Source: Corynebacterium sp. ACRQK
Lineage (GTDB): Bacteria > Actinomycetota > Actinomycetes > Mycobacteriales > Mycobacteriaceae
Direction: 5' to 3'
Length of the DNA stretch: 64,000 nt
NCBI RefSeq assembly: GCF_022345965.1
Contig: NZ_JAKRMU010000004.1
Coordinates: forward strand, 1-64,000
Part shown: positions 8,138 through 14,943 of the stretch, in pieces
Layout of the letters: every line of letters begins with the position of its first letter
How positions within the stretch are numbered: position 1 is the stretch's first letter
Position numbers and translations under genes: made by a program
Notes under the pieces: generated by a model
What the model saw: only the letters and a program-made list of their open reading frames with translations
Databases searched by the model: none
What the model was told of the DNA's origin: nothing

Positions 8138-8568
8138 TCTTCTTATTTGACGAGAACTTTCCCGCCAATGCTTGGAGACCAGTCTCGGGCCTGTTTAAGA
8201 AACACGAGTTCCATGTGGTCGGGAAATCACAGGGGTTCGACCGAGGGCTGCCTGACATTGAACTTTTTAGTAGAGCCCGCGATAGAAAAATTGACGCTAT
8301 CGTTACTGGAGACGTGAAGCAGCTCTTGGGCTTAGACCGCATCAATGAGCGAACAGCTTGTCGAGTCGCTAATCTCCACTGGATTGGAATCCCTGCTCAA
8401 CCACGGGCAAGGGGGAGACTCAGGGTACATGGCCAAATAGGGCAGCTCATTACCTCCCTAGCCCAAATCGTCCCAATGCTGGAGGAAGCTGAGAATCCGC
8501 AAGCTTTCCTTTTGCGGAGAGGCCCTGCGGATACACCGCTTGAGGATGGGTACCCGCAGGACCTCTAG
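8134..8568 (+). CDS. PIN-like (DUF5615) toxin-like protein
   Basis: The 144-residue protein begins MIFLFDENFPANAW, the acidic D-E-N opening typical of the DUF5615/Mut7-C-like branch of the PIN fold. DAIVTGDVKQL follows further on, carrying the threonine-x-aspartate that completes a metal site. PIN proteins are Mg2+-dependent RNases and usually the toxic half of VapBC-like systems. The start overlaps the antitoxin-like gene by 4 bp. A strong terminator follows at 8583. Toxicity is inferred from family and gene pairing, not shown by the sequence. Confidence 0.75.
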   Translation: MIFLFDENFPANAWRPVSGLFKKHEFHVVGKSQGFDRGLPDIELFSRARDRKIDAIVTGDVKQLLGLDRINERTACRVANLHWIGIPAQPRARGRLRVHGQIGQLITSLAQIVPMLEEAENPQAFLLRRGPADTPLEDGYPQDL

Positions 8569-8582
8569 ACTTAGACAGATTT

Positions 8583-8632
8583 AAGACCCCTCGCGAACTG
8601 ACCACTGGTTGGCCAAGCGAGGGGTCTTTTTG
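8583..8632 (+). terminator. Rho-independent terminator after the DUF433/PIN pair
   Basis: Stem AAGACCCCTCGC pairs perfectly with GCGAGGGGTCTT (8617-8628) around a 22-base loop and is followed by a T run. It ends the toxin-antitoxin-like operon. Confidence 0.9.
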
Positions 8633-8712
8633 CGCTTTAGCTAACGATATCGTCGATCTTGCTTTCAGCTACTCGCCCTGCAGAACCTTGGAACGTTTGT
8701 GAAGATCGAAAT

Positions 8713-8730
8713 GTGAGAGCCGACTCTCAC
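8713..8730. promoter_or_regulatory. Inverted repeat upstream of the secreted-protein gene
   Basis: Perfect arms GTGAGAG and CTCTCAC flank CCGA, 38 bp before the ATG at 8769. The position suits an operator. No known regulator is assigned. Confidence 0.4.
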
Positions 8731-8768
8731 GGCCACCACAATGTCTGGGATCAGGAGAAAGCTAAGAG

Positions 8769-9245
8769 ATGTCAAAACTGAGAAGTCGCGGGCTAGTATC
8801 AGCAATTATGGCCATCTGCGTGGGTCTCACTCCCGTTGCTGTGGCTAACGCCGAGTCCACGCCTGCCGCACAGAATCCGAGCGTGGCGCAACCAACGCCT
8901 CCGACCGTAAACCCAAAAGAAACAACCAACCCAGAGGCTCAGCCGTATGGTGTTAAAGGATTTCTGATTAAGCAGGGGCTGAAACTGGTCAGCTCTATGT
9001 TGCGAAACGGCAAGGTTAGGGAAGTTGTCGAGGGGGCTCGTAAACGAGGGTTCATTGATAACGACATGGCGAAAGCCATTGAGTCCAGACCAAATCAAAT
9101 CGCCGATGCCATTGACGACACCCTACGTGAGGCAGGCGACTTTGAAGAAGGTATCAAGGAAAAATTGCGCGTCAATCTTGAACCTGTCGTGGGCCAGAAA
9201 TTGGCTCTCGGAATTGCTGAAGCGTTGATGTTTGTCTTCTTGTAG
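8769..9245 (+). CDS. Secreted protein of unknown function
   Basis: A 158-residue precursor with a classic signal peptide (residues 1-28, ending VAVANA). A Pro/Thr/Asn-rich stretch (about 29-58) follows, then a compact, mainly helical domain of about 100 residues (GVKGFLIKQGLKLVSSMLRN to the end). The domain starts cationic and amphipathic, has an acidic middle (DAIDDTLREAGDFEEG) and ends in a hydrophobic tail, EALMFVFL. It has no cysteine and no enzyme motif. I do not recognise the family. Position in a mobile island and coupling to a cytosolic partner 13 bp downstream are compatible with a secreted effector or bacteriocin-like role, but this is speculation. Confidence 0.65.
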   Translation: MSKLRSRGLVSAIMAICVGLTPVAVANAESTPAAQNPSVAQPTPPTVNPKETTNPEAQPYGVKGFLIKQGLKLVSSMLRNGKVREVVEGARKRGFIDNDMAKAIESRPNQIADAIDDTLREAGDFEEGIKEKLRVNLEPVVGQKLALGIAEALMFVFL

Positions 9246-9258
9246 GGAGTTTGTTTCC

Positions 9259-9681
9259 ATGGGAGTACACTCACCAGACGTTGCTGCGCTGGAACAGAGG
9301 ATCGAATATCTATCTGTTCAAGTGGAGCGGCTAATTGAACTGCAAAGCGCGTTTCCATCACCAATGACAACCTTTCGAAAGGCAGCGATGCTAATCGCCC
9401 TGACTTTCGAACAGGAGGCACTGGCGCGAAAGCTTTTGGGAGCGGTACACGCTTTCAACAATGGCACCGAGGTTGATATCAACGAAGGCTTGCTGCCCTT
9501 CCCTGAGAAAACCGTAACGTTGTTTAACGAGTACACGGCTGAGGGATCGATTGATTCCAATCGAGCAAAGTGCTTGCTGAATACATTTATTCCTGGCGGC
9601 GATAGTGCTGCACAAAGTCTGATTGAGGCGTGGGAGACAGCCCAGTCTGAAATTCGACGCAATGACGATGGCCAACAATGA
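9259..9681 (+). CDS. Small soluble protein, partner of the secreted protein
   Basis: A 140-residue cytosolic protein that I do not recognise. It opens with a predicted coiled coil (about residues 5-30, VAALEQRIEYLSVQVERLIE). A mostly helical body follows with a hydrophobic stretch near AAMLIALTFEQEALARKLL, and a polar C-terminus. The ATG at 9259 follows TAGGGAG at suitable spacing; the frame also opens at 9232, which would overlap the upstream gene. It is the second gene of a two-gene unit with the secreted protein and is closed by a hairpin at 9728. An immunity or chaperone role is possible but unsupported. Confidence 0.55.
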   Translation: MGVHSPDVAALEQRIEYLSVQVERLIELQSAFPSPMTTFRKAAMLIALTFEQEALARKLLGAVHAFNNGTEVDINEGLLPFPEKTVTLFNEYTAEGSIDSNRAKCLLNTFIPGGDSAAQSLIEAWETAQSEIRRNDDGQQ

Positions 9682-9727
9682 CTAATGGGAATACCGTCAC
9701 GTTGGCAACGTGATAATCGCCCTCCTT

Positions 9728-9766
9728 GAGGGGCAACTCTTTCCAATCTGGAAACAGTTGCCCCTC
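9728..9766 (+). terminator. Strong hairpin, probable terminator
   Basis: Arms GAGGGGCAACT and AGTTGCCCCTC are perfectly complementary over 11 bp with a 17-base loop. The T run is weak (ATTGCAT), so it may act as an unconventional terminator or RNA stabiliser for the two-gene unit ending at 9681. Confidence 0.6.
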
Positions 9767-10011
9767 ATTGCATACGCGAATCCGAATGGCGAGCGGGAGG
9801 AGAGCACCAGTGTCTCGTCAGCTACGGAATACCCTCACTTGAGCCCTGAAACGTCCTACCAAAAAACATTGTTAACCTAGTTATAAGTGTCGGGTGGGGG
9901 CGAAATTGGTGTGTCGGTAGCGCTTCCTAAGCTCTGCGCATTCGCTGGATAGGTACTAGAATCATCCGTAGTCGCCCACCCATTGCCCCCTAGGCGACCT
10001 GCCACAGGCCC

Positions 10012-10034
10012 TGAAGTGCCCCAGGTTTTGTTCC
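10012..10034 (+). repeat. Left terminal inverted repeat of the IS3 element
   Basis: 23 bp, one mismatch to the inverse of 11297-11319; preceded by CCC. Confidence 0.9.
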
Positions 10035-10061
10035 GTTTGAGTAGATGGGAAAATTTGGAAC

Positions 10062-10373
10062 ATGCCAAAGAAGTTTGATCAGGAGGCGAAGGACCGTGTG
10101 GTCCGCCTCGTGGAAGACCGCATCCTGGCGGAGAGTATTTCGACGCAGGCAGCCTGCAAGATCGTGGCACCAAAGCTGGGTGTTTCGTGGCACACGGCGA
10201 GGCAATGGACACAGGCCGCTCGACGCGAGGGACGTGTTGTGGAATCAATGCCCGAGGACCTTGCTGCAGAAAACGCACGGTTGCGTCGAGAAAATCAAGA
10301 GCTGCGGGACACCAACGAGTTGTTGAAAGCCGCTTCGGCTTTTTTCGCATCCGAACTCGACCCGAAACGTTAA
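10062..10373 (+). CDS. IS3-family transposase OrfA
   Basis: The 103-residue OrfA has a helix-turn-helix for binding the element's ends (about residues 20-48, ESISTQAACKIVAPKLGVSW). A leucine-zipper-like helix follows (about 68-92, LAAENARLRRENQELRDTNE), and the typical ending LLKAASAFFASELDPKR. It ends at TAA 10371-10373. OrfB follows in the same reading frame only two codons later. That is unusual for IS3 elements, whose OrfA and OrfB normally overlap out of frame and are joined by -1 frameshifting. Confidence 0.9.
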   Translation: MPKKFDQEAKDRVVRLVEDRILAESISTQAACKIVAPKLGVSWHTARQWTQAARREGRVVESMPEDLAAENARLRRENQELRDTNELLKAASAFFASELDPKR

Positions 10374-10376
10374 GAA

Positions 10377-11297
10377 ATGATCCGGTTCATTGATGAGCAT
10401 CGGAATCGTTTCTCAGTCGAGTTCATCTGCCAGACGTTAAACATCCATCGTGAAGGCGGCTTCCTTACTTCGCGTGGGTACCGCCAGTCTAAAGCCCGTG
10501 GATTAAGTGCTCGTCGCCTTCGCGATGCTGTGCTGATTGAACACATTAGTGCTGTTCATCGCGATAATTACGGTGTCTACGGTGTGCGGAAAATGTGGCA
10601 TGCTCTCCGCCGTGACGGAATTAATATCGGTCGTGAACAAACTGCTCGGTTGATGCGCCTGGCCGGTGTTTCTGGCAAAGGCAAAGGCAGGTCACCTATC
10701 ACAACCCGTAAGCCTAACGTGCCTGATCTGCGCCCAGACTTGGTAAATCGTGAATTTAGGGCTCCTGGCCCTCATCGGCTGTGGGTGGCGGACATTACCT
10801 ACGTGCGCACCAGGAAAGGCTTTGTGTACACCGCGTTCGTGACCGATGTATTCTCCCGGAGGATTGTCGGATGGGCGCTGTCGGATTCGATGCGCACCGA
10901 AGCCTTGCCGCTGCAGGCGTTGAACCAGGCGATCGTGTGCGCCAAAGAAACAACGGGCTTGGTTCACCATTCAGACCACGGCTCACAATATGTGAGCATC
11001 GTCTACAACGAGCGCTTGGCCGAGCACGGTATCGCAGCGTCCACTGGGACGGTGGGCGACTCCTATGACAATGCTTTGGCTGAGAATGTCAACGGCTCCT
11101 ACAAGAATGAGCTGATTCATAGGCGAACGTGGGCCGACGTGGTCGACGTGGAAATCGCGACGTTCGAGTGGGTGAATTGGTGGAACGAGTCAAGGCTCCA
11201 CCAGAGCCTGGGCTACCGCACGCCGGCTGAAGTCGAAGCCGAGTTTTGGGAACACCACCCCAGTCGAGAAATAATGGAAATTAAGGCACAAGCCTAG
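10377..11297 (+). CDS. IS3-family transposase OrfB (DDE integrase core)
   Basis: The 306-residue OrfB contains the HTH_21 region (HRDNYGVYGVRKMWHALRRD) followed by the rve integrase core. Catalytic acidic residues are recognisable in WVADITYV (first D), HHSDHGSQYVS (second D) and SYDNALAENVNGSYKNELI (E). Together with OrfA it catalyses copy-out/paste-in transposition. The TAG stop overlaps the first base of the right inverted repeat. The frame is intact. Translation probably starts at the ATG at 10377 by reinitiation, or a fusion could arise by stop readthrough. Confidence 0.92.
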   Translation: MIRFIDEHRNRFSVEFICQTLNIHREGGFLTSRGYRQSKARGLSARRLRDAVLIEHISAVHRDNYGVYGVRKMWHALRRDGINIGREQTARLMRLAGVSGKGKGRSPITTRKPNVPDLRPDLVNREFRAPGPHRLWVADITYVRTRKGFVYTAFVTDVFSRRIVGWALSDSMRTEALPLQALNQAIVCAKETTGLVHHSDHGSQYVSIVYNERLAEHGIAASTGTVGDSYDNALAENVNGSYKNELIHRRTWADVVDVEIATFEWVNWWNESRLHQSLGYRTPAEVEAEFWEHHPSREIMEIKAQA

Positions 11298-11319
11298 GAA
11301 CAAAACCCGGGGCACTTCA
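11297..11319 (-). repeat. Right terminal inverted repeat of the IS3 element
   Basis: Inverse copy of 10012-10034 with one mismatch; followed by CCC. Confidence 0.9.
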
Positions 11320-11320
11320 C

Positions 11321-11372
11321 CCCCGCTGGGTTGAGCGCGATCCCCGTGACGCTCCCCAGCGGGGCTTCTTTT
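11321..11372 (+). terminator. Rho-independent terminator at the IS3 right junction
   Basis: CCCCGCTGGG (11321-11330) pairs perfectly with CCCAGCGGGG (11355-11364), followed by CTTCTTTT. It begins one base after the element, within the presumed target duplication. The unit it originally terminated is not evident, so the insertion may have separated it from its gene. Confidence 0.8.
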
Positions 11373-11816
11373 GTGTCCAAACCCAAACGCACGAGTGCAC
11401 AAAAAGTGCACAAGAATTCCCATAGCCCCCACAATCCACGTAACCACCGCACAAAACCAATCAATCCAGAAACGCTCCCACCAGCACAAACACTAAAACC
11501 CCAGATGGAAAACCACCTGAGGGCTCAGTGCTGACGTTTCAAGAGGAGAATGACCGTTCGTATGTGAATCCTTTCTGTCGACCACTGAGCACTAATCTAA
11601 AGTGTCTTCCTGGAAAAACCCTGTGGACGGTCTGCAAGGTCGCTACGCGTTAAATAGGCTTTTCCCGCAAACGATAAAACACCTGGTCAAAAGCCGAAAA
11701 CGGGCTTGCTGTAACCAGTTATTTTCACTTTGAGGACATGATTGTCCGGGCGAGGGGATAGGGTAAGGCAAGACCTACACACGTTCGAGAAACGAAACTG
11801 GGGAGTGATCCCGCCC
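11373..11816. other. Gene-free 444-bp gap upstream of the BCCT transporter gene
   Basis: The stretch has repeated GTGCAC sites around 11394-11413 and an 8-bp inverted repeat, GCTCAGTG (11523-11530) with CACTGAGC (11583-11590). The latter encloses a tiny frame ATG-ACC-GTT-CGT-ATG-TGA after AAGAGGAG. A short hairpin GGACA-TGAT-TGTCC lies at 11734-11747. It must contain the promoter of the transporter gene, but no clear -10/-35 pair or known riboswitch was recognised. Confidence 0.4.
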
Positions 11817-13673
11817 ATGGAAGGCGAAAAATCTACAGCCGCGGCAAACGCGGAAAAAGTAAAGGTCGATCCGGTAATCTTCTGGGTCGCCTTTGGCTTC
11901 ATCGTTGCCTTTGTTGGCTACGCGATCATCTTTAAAGATAGGGCCGCAGACAGTCTGCAGGTCGGTGCCAACTGGCTGCTGGAGAACTTCAACTGGCTGT
12001 ACATCGGCAGCATCTCTTTGGCCTTCCTTTTCTTGATGGTTCTCTTTGTCTCCCGCTTTGGTCGCATGCGTCTGGGCGTGGAGGGCGAGCAGCCGGCATT
12101 CCGCACTTTGTCCTGGTTTGCGATGCTTTTCGCCGGCGGCCTCGGCTCCGTGCTGATGTTCTACGGTGTGGCCGAGCCGATGAACCACGTCGTCAACGTT
12201 CCCATGCAGGACGCTGAACCTATGAGTCCCGAAGCCATCGGCGAGGCCATGGGCTTCACGGTGTATCACTTCGGCCTCCATATGTGGGTCATTTTTGCCC
12301 TGCCGGGGCTTGCTCTGGGCTACTTCATCTACAAACGCCACCTACCGCCGCGCGTATCAAGTATCTTCGCGCCCCTCCTCGGCGCCAGCATCTACGCGTG
12401 GCCTGGAAAGCTTATTGACGCCCTGTCTATCATCGGCACCGTTTTCGGCATCGCGGTGTCGGTCGGCCTCGGCACGCTGCAGATCAACTCTGGCCTGGCC
12501 AAGGTGTTCGGTGCAGAGACCGTCGCGTGGGTGCAAATCAGCATCCTTGTCGTCATCGTGGCGGCATCGTCCATCTCGGTATCCACGGGACTATCTAAGG
12601 GCATTAAGTGGCTGTCCAACATCAACATCCTCGCCGCAACTCTGCTGATGGTGTTCGTGCTACTGACCGGCCCAACACTTCTGCTGCTGCGTGGCACGAT
12701 GGACACCACCAGTCTGTATGCGGAATACCTGCCGAAGATTATGTTCTGGTCCGACTCGCAGCAGGTAAACCCCGGCTGGCAGGGTAAGTGGACAGTCTTC
12801 TACTGGGCGTGGACGATCTGCTGGTCGCCTTTCGTGGGCATGTTCGTCGCCCGCATTTCCCGCGGCCGTACCGTCCGCGAGTTCATCGGTGGCGTGCTGC
12901 TGCTGCCGACGGCGTTCACTATCGTTTGGTTCTCCGTCTTTGGATACGCCGGCCTGGACATCGAGAAGAAGGAGCCGGGTGTTCTGACCACGCCGATTGT
13001 CGAGGAGGGCGATCCGGCCACGGCACTGTTCACCTTCTTGGAGCACTTCCCGTGGACCATGGCCATCAGCATCCTGGCGCTATTTGTGATCGCCATCTTC
13101 TTCGTTACCTCCATCGACTCCGCCGCACTGATCAACGACATGTTCGCCGCCGGTGAGGAGGGCAAGACCCCGCTTATGTACCGCCTGTTGTGGTGCATCG
13201 TGATCGGTGCCGTCGCTGGCTCCATCCTGATCATGGCTCCGGATTCCGGAATCGACGCACTACAGCAAACCGTGATCATCATCGGCTTCCCGTTCGTGCT
13301 GTTTAACTTCGTCATGATGTTCTCCCTTGTGAAGGGAATGAACGACGACTCTGCGGCACGTCCCGAGCCACCGAGCCGCCAGTGGGGCAAGACCGACTCC
13401 GCGGAGAAGCTGGCCGAGCACGAATCTCGTCCGGCACCTGGTTATGACAACAAGGGTAAGGAGCACGCGCGTTTTGAGTACGACGCGGAAGGCAACCTCG
13501 TTATCCCCGGCAACGTGCGCATTGAGGGTGACCTCGGGATCGTGGGTGACGTGGACAATGAGGCAGAAATCGCCCCTGCGCGCCCGATGTACGACCAGGA
13601 GGGCGAATTGATTACGGAAGAGAAGGCTGAGGACGAAAGCTCAGCGGAAGATGAGGGCGTCAATAAGGAATAG
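11817..13673 (+). CDS. BCCT-family osmolyte transporter (betaine/ectoine/carnitine type)
   Basis: A 618-residue protein of the betaine-choline-carnitine transporter family with about twelve membrane helices between residues 20 and 505. The family signature is clear in KWTVFYWAWTICWSPFVG-MFVARISRGRTVREFI. GGLGSVLMFYGVAEP corresponds to the unwound helix that binds sodium and substrate. Members import compatible solutes with sodium and many are activated by osmotic stress. The C-terminal ~105 residues are polar and acidic, longer than in simple family members, and could serve in osmosensing or anchoring. The ATG at 11817 is preferred over the TTG at 11742 because MEGEKSTAAA starts a normal cytosolic leader. 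Which solute it carries (EctP-, LcoP- or BetP-like) cannot be decided. Confidence 0.88.
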   Translation: MEGEKSTAAANAEKVKVDPVIFWVAFGFIVAFVGYAIIFKDRAADSLQVGANWLLENFNWLYIGSISLAFLFLMVLFVSRFGRMRLGVEGEQPAFRTLSWFAMLFAGGLGSVLMFYGVAEPMNHVVNVPMQDAEPMSPEAIGEAMGFTVYHFGLHMWVIFALPGLALGYFIYKRHLPPRVSSIFAPLLGASIYAWPGKLIDALSIIGTVFGIAVSVGLGTLQINSGLAKVFGAETVAWVQISILVVIVAASSISVSTGLSKGIKWLSNINILAATLLMVFVLLTGPTLLLLRGTMDTTSLYAEYLPKIMFWSDSQQVNPGWQGKWTVFYWAWTICWSPFVGMFVARISRGRTVREFIGGVLLLPTAFTIVWFSVFGYAGLDIEKKEPGVLTTPIVEEGDPATALFTFLEHFPWTMAISILALFVIAIFFVTSIDSAALINDMFAAGEEGKTPLMYRLLWCIVIGAVAGSILIMAPDSGIDALQQTVIIIGFPFVLFNFVMMFSLVKGMNDDSAARPEPPSRQWGKTDSAEKLAEHESRPAPGYDNKGKEHARFEYDAEGNLVIPGNVRIEGDLGIVGDVDNEAEIAPARPMYDQEGELITEEKAEDESSAEDEGVNKE

Positions 13674-13759
13674 ATCAGGAAAACCGTTAAGCACAATCGC
13701 ACCTACAACATCGGTAGGCTGGAGCAAGTACGAATAAACCTATAAAAAAAGGAGTGACC

Positions 13760-14614
13760 ATGGTTCAGCGTGTAGGTGTTATCGGTGCAGGTCTGATGGG
13801 ATCCGGCATCGCAGAGGTCGCAGCCAAGGCAGGAAGCGACGTGCTGGTCTGGGAAGCCAAGCAGGAGGCTGCCGATGCGGGTAAGGCTCGCATCGAGAAG
13901 TCCCTGGAGAAGGCCGTCAGCCGCGGCAAGCTGTCCGAGGAGGACCGCGACGCCGCCCTCGGCCGCCTGACGTTCACCACCAAGCTCGAGGACTTCGCGG
14001 ACCGCGAGCTGGTCATGGAAGCCATCATCGAAAACGAGGACATCAAGAAGGACGTCTTCGCCAAGCTGGACGAGATCGTCGAGGACAAGAAGGCGCCGCT
14101 GTGCTCTAACACGTCCTCCCTGCCGATCCAGACCATCGCCAGCGCCACCAAGAACCCGGGCCGCGTGCTGGGGCTACACTTCTTCAACCCCGTTCCGGTT
14201 CTGCCGCTGGTGGAGGTCATTCCGGCGCTAACCACCGACGAAGACGTTGTTGAGGTGGCCCAGACCTACGCCACCGAGAAGCTGGGCAAGCAGGCCATCC
14301 GCGCCAAGGACCGCTCTGGCTTCATCGTGAACTTCCTGCTGGTGCCGTACATGCTCTCTGCAGTGCGCATGGTGGAAAACGGCGTGGCAACCCCGGAGGA
14401 CATCGATACCGGCATGAAGCTGGGCGCCAACCACCCGATGGGCCCGCTGACCCTGGCCGACATGGTTGGCCTGGATACCTGCGCCTTCATCGCAGACGTG
14501 ATGTACAAGGAGTTCGGCGACCCGAGCTACGCCTGCCCGCCGCTGCTGCGCCGCATGGTTACCGCAGGTCACACCGGGCGCAAGTCCGGCAAGGGCTTTT
14601 ACGAGTACAATTAA
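13760..14614 (+). CDS. 3-hydroxybutyryl-CoA / 3-hydroxyacyl-CoA dehydrogenase
   Basis: This 284-residue enzyme oxidises 3-hydroxyacyl-CoA to 3-ketoacyl-CoA with NAD(P). The Rossmann fold starts at the N-terminus with VGVIGAGLMGSGIAEVAA. The family's catalytic region is seen in CSNTSSLPIQ and LGLHFFNPVPVLPLVEVI with the active-site histidine. The C-terminal dimerisation domain contains GFIVNFLLVPYMLSAVRM and ANHPMGPLTLADMVGLD. Length is exactly that of stand-alone (Hbd/PaaH-like) members. The ATG at 13760 has AAAAAAAGGAG upstream. The downstream CsbD gene may be co-transcribed. Confidence 0.9.
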   Translation: MVQRVGVIGAGLMGSGIAEVAAKAGSDVLVWEAKQEAADAGKARIEKSLEKAVSRGKLSEEDRDAALGRLTFTTKLEDFADRELVMEAIIENEDIKKDVFAKLDEIVEDKKAPLCSNTSSLPIQTIASATKNPGRVLGLHFFNPVPVLPLVEVIPALTTDEDVVEVAQTYATEKLGKQAIRAKDRSGFIVNFLLVPYMLSAVRMVENGVATPEDIDTGMKLGANHPMGPLTLADMVGLDTCAFIADVMYKEFGDPSYACPPLLRRMVTAGHTGRKSGKGFYEYN

Positions 14615-14648
14615 ACTCACGACACTCTACGGAAAGGAAGGTCACCAT

Positions 14649-14852
14649 ATGTCCATCGACGATCTGAAGAACAAGGCAGAAGGCGCCGCAGGTCAGGCCA
14701 AGGAGGCCGCCGGCGAGGCTACCGACAACCAGGATCTGGCCAACGAGGGTCGCGCCGACCAGACCAAGTCCGACATCAAGGACAAGGCCAACGAGCTGAA
14801 GGACAAGGCTTCAGACGCTGTAAACAAGGTTCTGGGCGACGCTCAGAAGTAA
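14649..14852 (+). CDS. CsbD-family stress protein
   Basis: A 67-residue, highly charged helical protein with the CsbD pattern: MSIDDLKNKAEGAAGQAKEA, then alternating Lys/Asp/Ala repeats. In other bacteria CsbD-like proteins are general-stress induced; their molecular role is unknown. AAAGGAAGG precedes the ATG. A strong terminator follows 14 bp after the stop. Confidence 0.9.
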   Translation: MSIDDLKNKAEGAAGQAKEAAGEATDNQDLANEGRADQTKSDIKDKANELKDKASDAVNKVLGDAQK

Positions 14853-14865
14853 AACTTAAAACGAC

Positions 14866-14897
14866 AAAGTCCCGGCTGAAAGTTCAGCCGGGACTTT
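14866..14897 (+). terminator. Rho-independent terminator after the CsbD gene
   Basis: AAAGTCCCGGCTGAA pairs with TTCAGCCGGGACTTT across a 2-base tip and ends in T residues; the flanking A and T runs let it work in both directions. Confidence 0.92.
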
Positions 14898-14943
14898 TGC
14901 TATTGCCGGGGGAGCTCCCCGCGCGCTGGCGCGTGCCGGAGCC

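Larger units (their letters stand above)
9682..10061. other. Gene-free gap: terminator hairpin and left end of the IS3 element
   Basis: These 380 bases hold the hairpin at 9728-9766 and, from 10012, the IS3 left inverted repeat and leader. Between 9770 and 10011 I see no gene, RNA or clear repeat. Confidence 0.6.
10012..11319 (+). mobile_element. IS3-family insertion sequence, 1308 bp
   Basis: The ends are 23-bp inverted repeats with one mismatch: TGAAGTGCCCCAGGTTTTG at the left (10012-10034) and its complement at the right (11297-11319). CCC directly flanks both ends, matching the 3-bp target duplication usual for IS3 elements. It carries orfA and orfB in the same frame separated by one stop codon. 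It sits directly before a terminator hairpin at 11321. Confidence 0.92.

Noticed and set aside
13754..13759. Upstream GTG as start of the 3-hydroxyacyl-CoA dehydrogenase gene
   Set aside because: It would sit directly on the ribosome site AAAGGAG; the ATG at 13760 has correct spacing.
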